Origin: Candidatus Firestoneibacteriota bacterium
GTDB taxonomy: Bacteria > JACRDZ01
Direction: 5' to 3'
DNA: 8,385 nt
NCBI GenBank assembly: GCA_016212735.1
Contig: JACRDZ010000218.1
Location: 1 to 8,385, forward strand
Under the pieces are notes generated by a model, which did no database searches, had not been told where the DNA came from, and saw nothing but the letters and a program-made list of their open reading frames with translations. Positions within the stretch are counted from its first letter, which is position 1, and every line of letters begins with the position of its first letter. Positions 6,651-8,385 of this stretch are shown one piece after another. The position numbers and the translations under genes are program-made.

Positions 6651-7346
6651 ATGCAGAAAATAGAGAAAAAAGATGCTTTTGAGTATGTAACTTGCGGGCT
6701 TGAATATTTCAGCAAAAAGTGTTATGATGAAGCTATAATTGAGTTTAAAAAAGCATTAGAAATAGATGATAATTATGCATCTGCTCATTTTAATCTTGCA
6801 GTAGCTTTATCAGAAATTCAAGAAACTGAGAAAGCAATTATTGAATATCAGAAAGTAAAAGAGATTAATCCTTATTATGCGAATGCTTATTATAATCTAG
6901 CATTGATCTATATTCAAAAAAACATGCTTAATAAAGCATTGGAAGAACTGGAAAAAACAGTCGAACTTACCCCTGAGTTTGCAAGTGCACATCAGAATCT
7001 GGGTGGAGTTTTTGAAGAAATGGGACTTCTGGATAAAGCGCTTAAACATTATGAGAAAGCTCTTGAACTTGACCCAGAGCCAGCAGATATTCATCAGAAT
7101 CTGGGAAATATATTTCGTAAATTGGGGATGTTTCATCAAGCTGTTTATGAATATAACGAAGCGATTAAACGCAGTATGAATTATTCATTTTCCTATTTTG
7201 GACTTGGTATATGTTATGAAAAAATTGGACAAAAAGAAAATGCGGTTAGAAATTTAGAAAGATATCTTGAATTTGATCTTAACAGTGTTTGGGCAAAAGA
7301 AGCAAGAACCCTGATAAATAAATTAAAACAGGAAAATCTGCAATGA
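6651..7346 (+). CDS. TPR-repeat protein (six canonical repeats)
   Basis: The 231 residues are built from six tetratricopeptide repeats of exactly 34 residues, starting near residues 9, 43, 77, 111, 145 and 179. The start of repeats 2-6 is marked by ASAHFNLA, ANAYYNLA, ASAHQNLG, ADIHQNLG and SFSYFGLG; the turns carry DDNY, NPYY, TPEF and DPEP. A short capping helix closes the C-terminus. There is no signal peptide or membrane span, so it is probably a cytosolic protein-binding scaffold; the partner is unknown. The ATG is 5 bp after carA, with GGGAGA (6633-6638) rather far upstream. Its TGA overlaps the next start as ATGA, so it is translationally coupled to the membrane protein and the two may form a functional pair. 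Two adjacent repeats share an identical 14-base DNA string at 6990-7003 and 7092-7105, exactly 34 codons apart. It resembles the TPR protein at 1-690 in repeat style. Confidence 0.93.
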   Translation: MQKIEKKDAFEYVTCGLEYFSKKCYDEAIIEFKKALEIDDNYASAHFNLAVALSEIQETEKAIIEYQKVKEINPYYANAYYNLALIYIQKNMLNKALEELEKTVELTPEFASAHQNLGGVFEEMGLLDKALKHYEKALELDPEPADIHQNLGNIFRKLGMFHQAVYEYNEAIKRSMNYSFSYFGLGICYEKIGQKENAVRNLERYLEFDLNSVWAKEARTLINKLKQENLQ

Positions 7347-7930
7347 TAGGAAAAAGAAAACTATTTACTGAAACAGTAAGAGAACGAATAATAGCAATTC
7401 TTGCTACTACAGGTGGTATTACCGGTGGTTTTTATGGTGGAATTATATATGGAGATATTTATGAAGGAGTAATAAATTATTCATATAAATTTAGCCTTTT
7501 TGGAGCTTTTATTGGTATTATTCTTGCACTTTCAGTTTGCGGAACAAGTTCTCCATATAAAAACAGGAATTTTTTTGAGAGATTGTTAAGCAATATATTT
7601 AGTGTTATTGGGAATACACTTTTCGGAGCTACAATTGGAGGTTTCTTTGGTGCTTTTCTACAGCATCCATTTTTTGTAAAGTTATATACCAGGGATATTT
7701 ATAACAGCATTATTGGTATTAATTCAAATATTGGGGATGGTATTTTAATAGGTGGGATTGCAGGTGCTATTGGCTGTACTATAGGAGCTGTTATTGATAC
7801 AATTTTTGCTTTTATATTTGATATTGTATTAAGATTTACCCAAAAACAGCAATATAAATACATTCAACCTGCAGAAAAAGCTCCTGAAAAACCTGAAGCT
7901 GTCACCAAAACCGAAGCAACTGCAAAATAA
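7343..7930 (+). CDS. Small glycine-rich multi-pass membrane protein, unknown function
   Basis: The 195-residue product has about four hydrophobic stretches (roughly 15-37, 49-66, 84-107, 133-163) packed with glycine: GGITGGFYGGIIYG, FGATIGGFFGAF and LIGGIAGAIGCTIGAV. Such GxxxG or glycine-zipper spacing typically lets helices pack closely or oligomerise in a membrane. The N-terminus is basic (KRK, residues 4-6). The C-terminus (about 167-195) is a charged Lys/Glu/Pro/Ala tail that looks disordered. The two halves look loosely alike, each with a GGF(Y/F)G hairpin followed by DIY and another glycine-rich helix, suggesting an old duplication. I do not recognise a family. The start ATG overlaps the TPR gene's TGA by 4 bp (ATGA), so production is coupled to it. 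It is the last gene of the run; no convincing hairpin-plus-U-run terminator follows. Confidence 0.85.
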   Translation: MIGKRKLFTETVRERIIAILATTGGITGGFYGGIIYGDIYEGVINYSYKFSLFGAFIGIILALSVCGTSSPYKNRNFFERLLSNIFSVIGNTLFGATIGGFFGAFLQHPFFVKLYTRDIYNSIIGINSNIGDGILIGGIAGAIGCTIGAVIDTIFAFIFDIVLRFTQKQQYKYIQPAEKAPEKPEAVTKTEATAK

Positions 7931-7956
7931 GACTTTAATCCTATTCTATTCTTATT

Positions 7957-8117
7957 TCATTTCGATGGTTTTGAGAAGATGGCCACTGCTTTTTTTAATA
8001 TATCTCGTTCTATTTTTGTATCTGCTAATTCTCTTTTAAGACGCGTTACCTCACCCTTATCTTTTTTTTGAGTATAGTCTCATATTGACCTAAAATACTG
8101 TCTGATATATTGAGCAT
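7957..8117 (-). pseudogene. IS3-family transposase OrfA, degenerate C-terminal fragment
   Basis: On the minus strand, 8079-7957 reads 40 residues to a TGA, including [20 protein letters not shown], then [12 protein letters not shown]. The (L)[17 protein letters not shown].(A/I)F pattern is the characteristic leucine-zipper end of IS3-family OrfA proteins. Upstream the frame meets a TGA (8082-8080). A neighbouring frame opens at ATG 8117-8115 and reads [16 protein letters not shown] before running into the A8 tract (T8 on the plus strand, 8062-8069). One extra A there would join both frames into a 53-residue tail. The N-terminal helix-turn-helix part of OrfA is missing and there is no OrfB (DDE) sequence on the far side, where the membrane protein gene ends at 7930. 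It is therefore a dead remnant rather than an active IS; terminal repeats are not discernible. Confidence 0.75.
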
Positions 8118-8198
8118 GGTATATTATCCACAAAACTGTTCAACATGACAAAAAAGTATGTTATCTAAATAAAAAGTATAATAAATTCAAGCTTTTAA

Positions 8199-8226
8199 GT
8201 CAAGACAAATTTTTGTTTATCTTGAC
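8199..8226. promoter_or_regulatory. Inverted repeat overlapping a -35 box, candidate operator
   Basis: GTCAAGA (8199-8205) and TCTTGAC (8220-8226) are perfect 7-bp inverted arms separated by 14 bases, so their centres are two helical turns (21 bp) apart. The right arm covers five of the six bases of the -35 hexamer TTGACA. A dimeric regulator bound here would compete with or contact RNA polymerase. This is inference from position and symmetry only; the repeat could be accidental in AT-rich DNA. Confidence 0.4.
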
Positions 8227-8316
8227 AGTGTCTACAATTTCCGATATTATACAGAAAACTACTCAATAATATGTTGCAAATTAAAATTGATAAAAAAATA
8301 ATCAGAAGACAAATTT
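8202..8316. repeat. 11-bp direct repeat flanking the promoter
   Basis: AAGACAAATTT occurs at 8202-8212 and again at 8306-8316, one copy just upstream of the promoter and one in the leader. A shorter pair, TTGATAAAA (8287-8295 and 8315-8323), overlaps the second copy. It could be a repeated protein site or chance similarity in AT-rich sequence. Confidence 0.35.
8222..8250 (+). promoter_or_regulatory. Sigma-70-type promoter for the gene at 8357
   Basis: A perfect -35 TTGACA (8222-8227) is followed by an ideal 17-bp spacer and TATTAT (8245-8250), five of six matches to the -10 consensus. Transcription would start near 8256-8258 and give a leader of about 100 nt before the ATG at 8357. It is the best promoter match in the window and points at the downstream gene. 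Confidence 0.72.
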
Positions 8317-8356
8317 GATAAAACAAATATAAATAAAATTAAAAAGGTGAAAATAA

Positions 8357-8385
8357 ATGAAAAAAATTATATTAATATTCTTTAC
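8357..8385 (+). CDS. Start of a probable exported protein, 3' partial
   Basis: The ATG at 8357 follows a strong ribosome binding site AAGGTGA (8344-8350) at 6 nt and lies about 100 nt downstream of the promoter at 8222-8250. The nine complete codons visible read MKKIILIFF: two lysines followed by a hydrophobic run, the usual opening of a signal peptide or membrane anchor. The window ends here, so family and function cannot be told. Confidence 0.7.

Larger units (their letters stand above)
7931..8356. other. 426-bp gap with IS debris and a promoter region
   Basis: No intact gene lies here. The left third holds the remains of an IS3-family orfA on the minus strand (7957-8117). The middle (8118-8198) is AT-rich, with AAAAAGTAT twice exactly 20 bp apart (8151-8159 and 8171-8179) and an isolated TATAAT (8177-8182) that lacks a matching -35. 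The right third holds an inverted repeat, a near-consensus promoter and an AT-rich leader of about 100 nt in front of the gene starting at 8357. I see no tRNA, CRISPR array or clear rho-independent terminator in it. Confidence 0.7.

Noticed and set aside
6979..7179. Plus-strand 66-codon frame inside the TPR gene
   Set aside because: It is a shifted reading of the repetitive TPR coding sequence, which explains its repeated IRIWE-like words; no ribosome binding site or independent evidence.
7990..7997. T-run after GGCCACTGC as a terminator for the operon
   Set aside because: No inverted repeat precedes the T-run, and the stretch is explained as lysine codons of the minus-strand IS3 remnant.
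8177..8182. TATAAT as a second promoter
   Set aside because: No -35-like hexamer lies 16-18 bp upstream; perfect -10 strings are expected by chance in such AT-rich sequence.

Overview
The window is an AT-rich bacterial segment (roughly one third GC by eye). It has one tightly packed rightward gene run and some mobile-DNA debris. The dominant content is an early tetrapyrrole (heme/siroheme) cluster: a precorrin-2 dehydrogenase (1793-2428), an eight-helix CcsA/HemX-type membrane protein with an intact WWD heme-handling motif (2445-3269), glutamyl-tRNA reductase hemA (3281-4624) and porphobilinogen deaminase hemC (4614-5561). Carbamoyl-phosphate synthase small subunit carA (5563-6645), a six-repeat TPR protein (6651-7346) and a small glycine-rich membrane protein (7343-7930) follow without a break. 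Spacings of 16, 11, -11, 1, 5 and -4 bp make 1793-7930 look like one operon. The gene content suggests a didermal or otherwise cytochrome-c-making, possibly anaerobic bacterium that makes tetrapyrroles from glutamyl-tRNA (C5 pathway). The phylum cannot be fixed from this sequence.

Left part: a 5'-truncated TPR protein (1-690) is followed at 12 bp by an exported protein of unknown function (703-1671). The 121-bp gap before the hem cluster holds the most striking non-coding structure in the window, a 56-bp element at 1695-1750. It is two inverted copies of a 23-nt unit, each a perfect hairpin preceded by a GTAG tetranucleotide, and the two copies differ only by two compensating base-pair swaps. 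This is the architecture of a REP/BIME element mobilised by RAYT (TnpA_REP) transposases.

Right part: after the operon there are 426 bp without an intact gene. They contain a decayed minus-strand IS3-family OrfA C-terminus (7957-8117, broken in a run of eight A), then a strong sigma-70-type promoter (TTGACA, 17 bp, TATTAT; 8222-8250) whose -35 box lies in one arm of an inverted repeat (a candidate operator). This promoter reads into the first ten codons of a probable exported protein that runs off the window at 8385.

Together, HemA starts the pathway from glutamyl-tRNA, HemC condenses porphobilinogen, and the dehydrogenase diverts precorrin-2 towards siroheme (or alternative heme/cobalamin). 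The CcsA-like protein may use heme for cytochrome c assembly or influence HemA level. hemB, hemL, hemD, cobA, resB and carB are not in the window. No wholly new system is proven. The best leads are the REP/BIME element, the TPR plus glycine-zipper gene pair attached to the operon, and the regulated-looking promoter at the right end.
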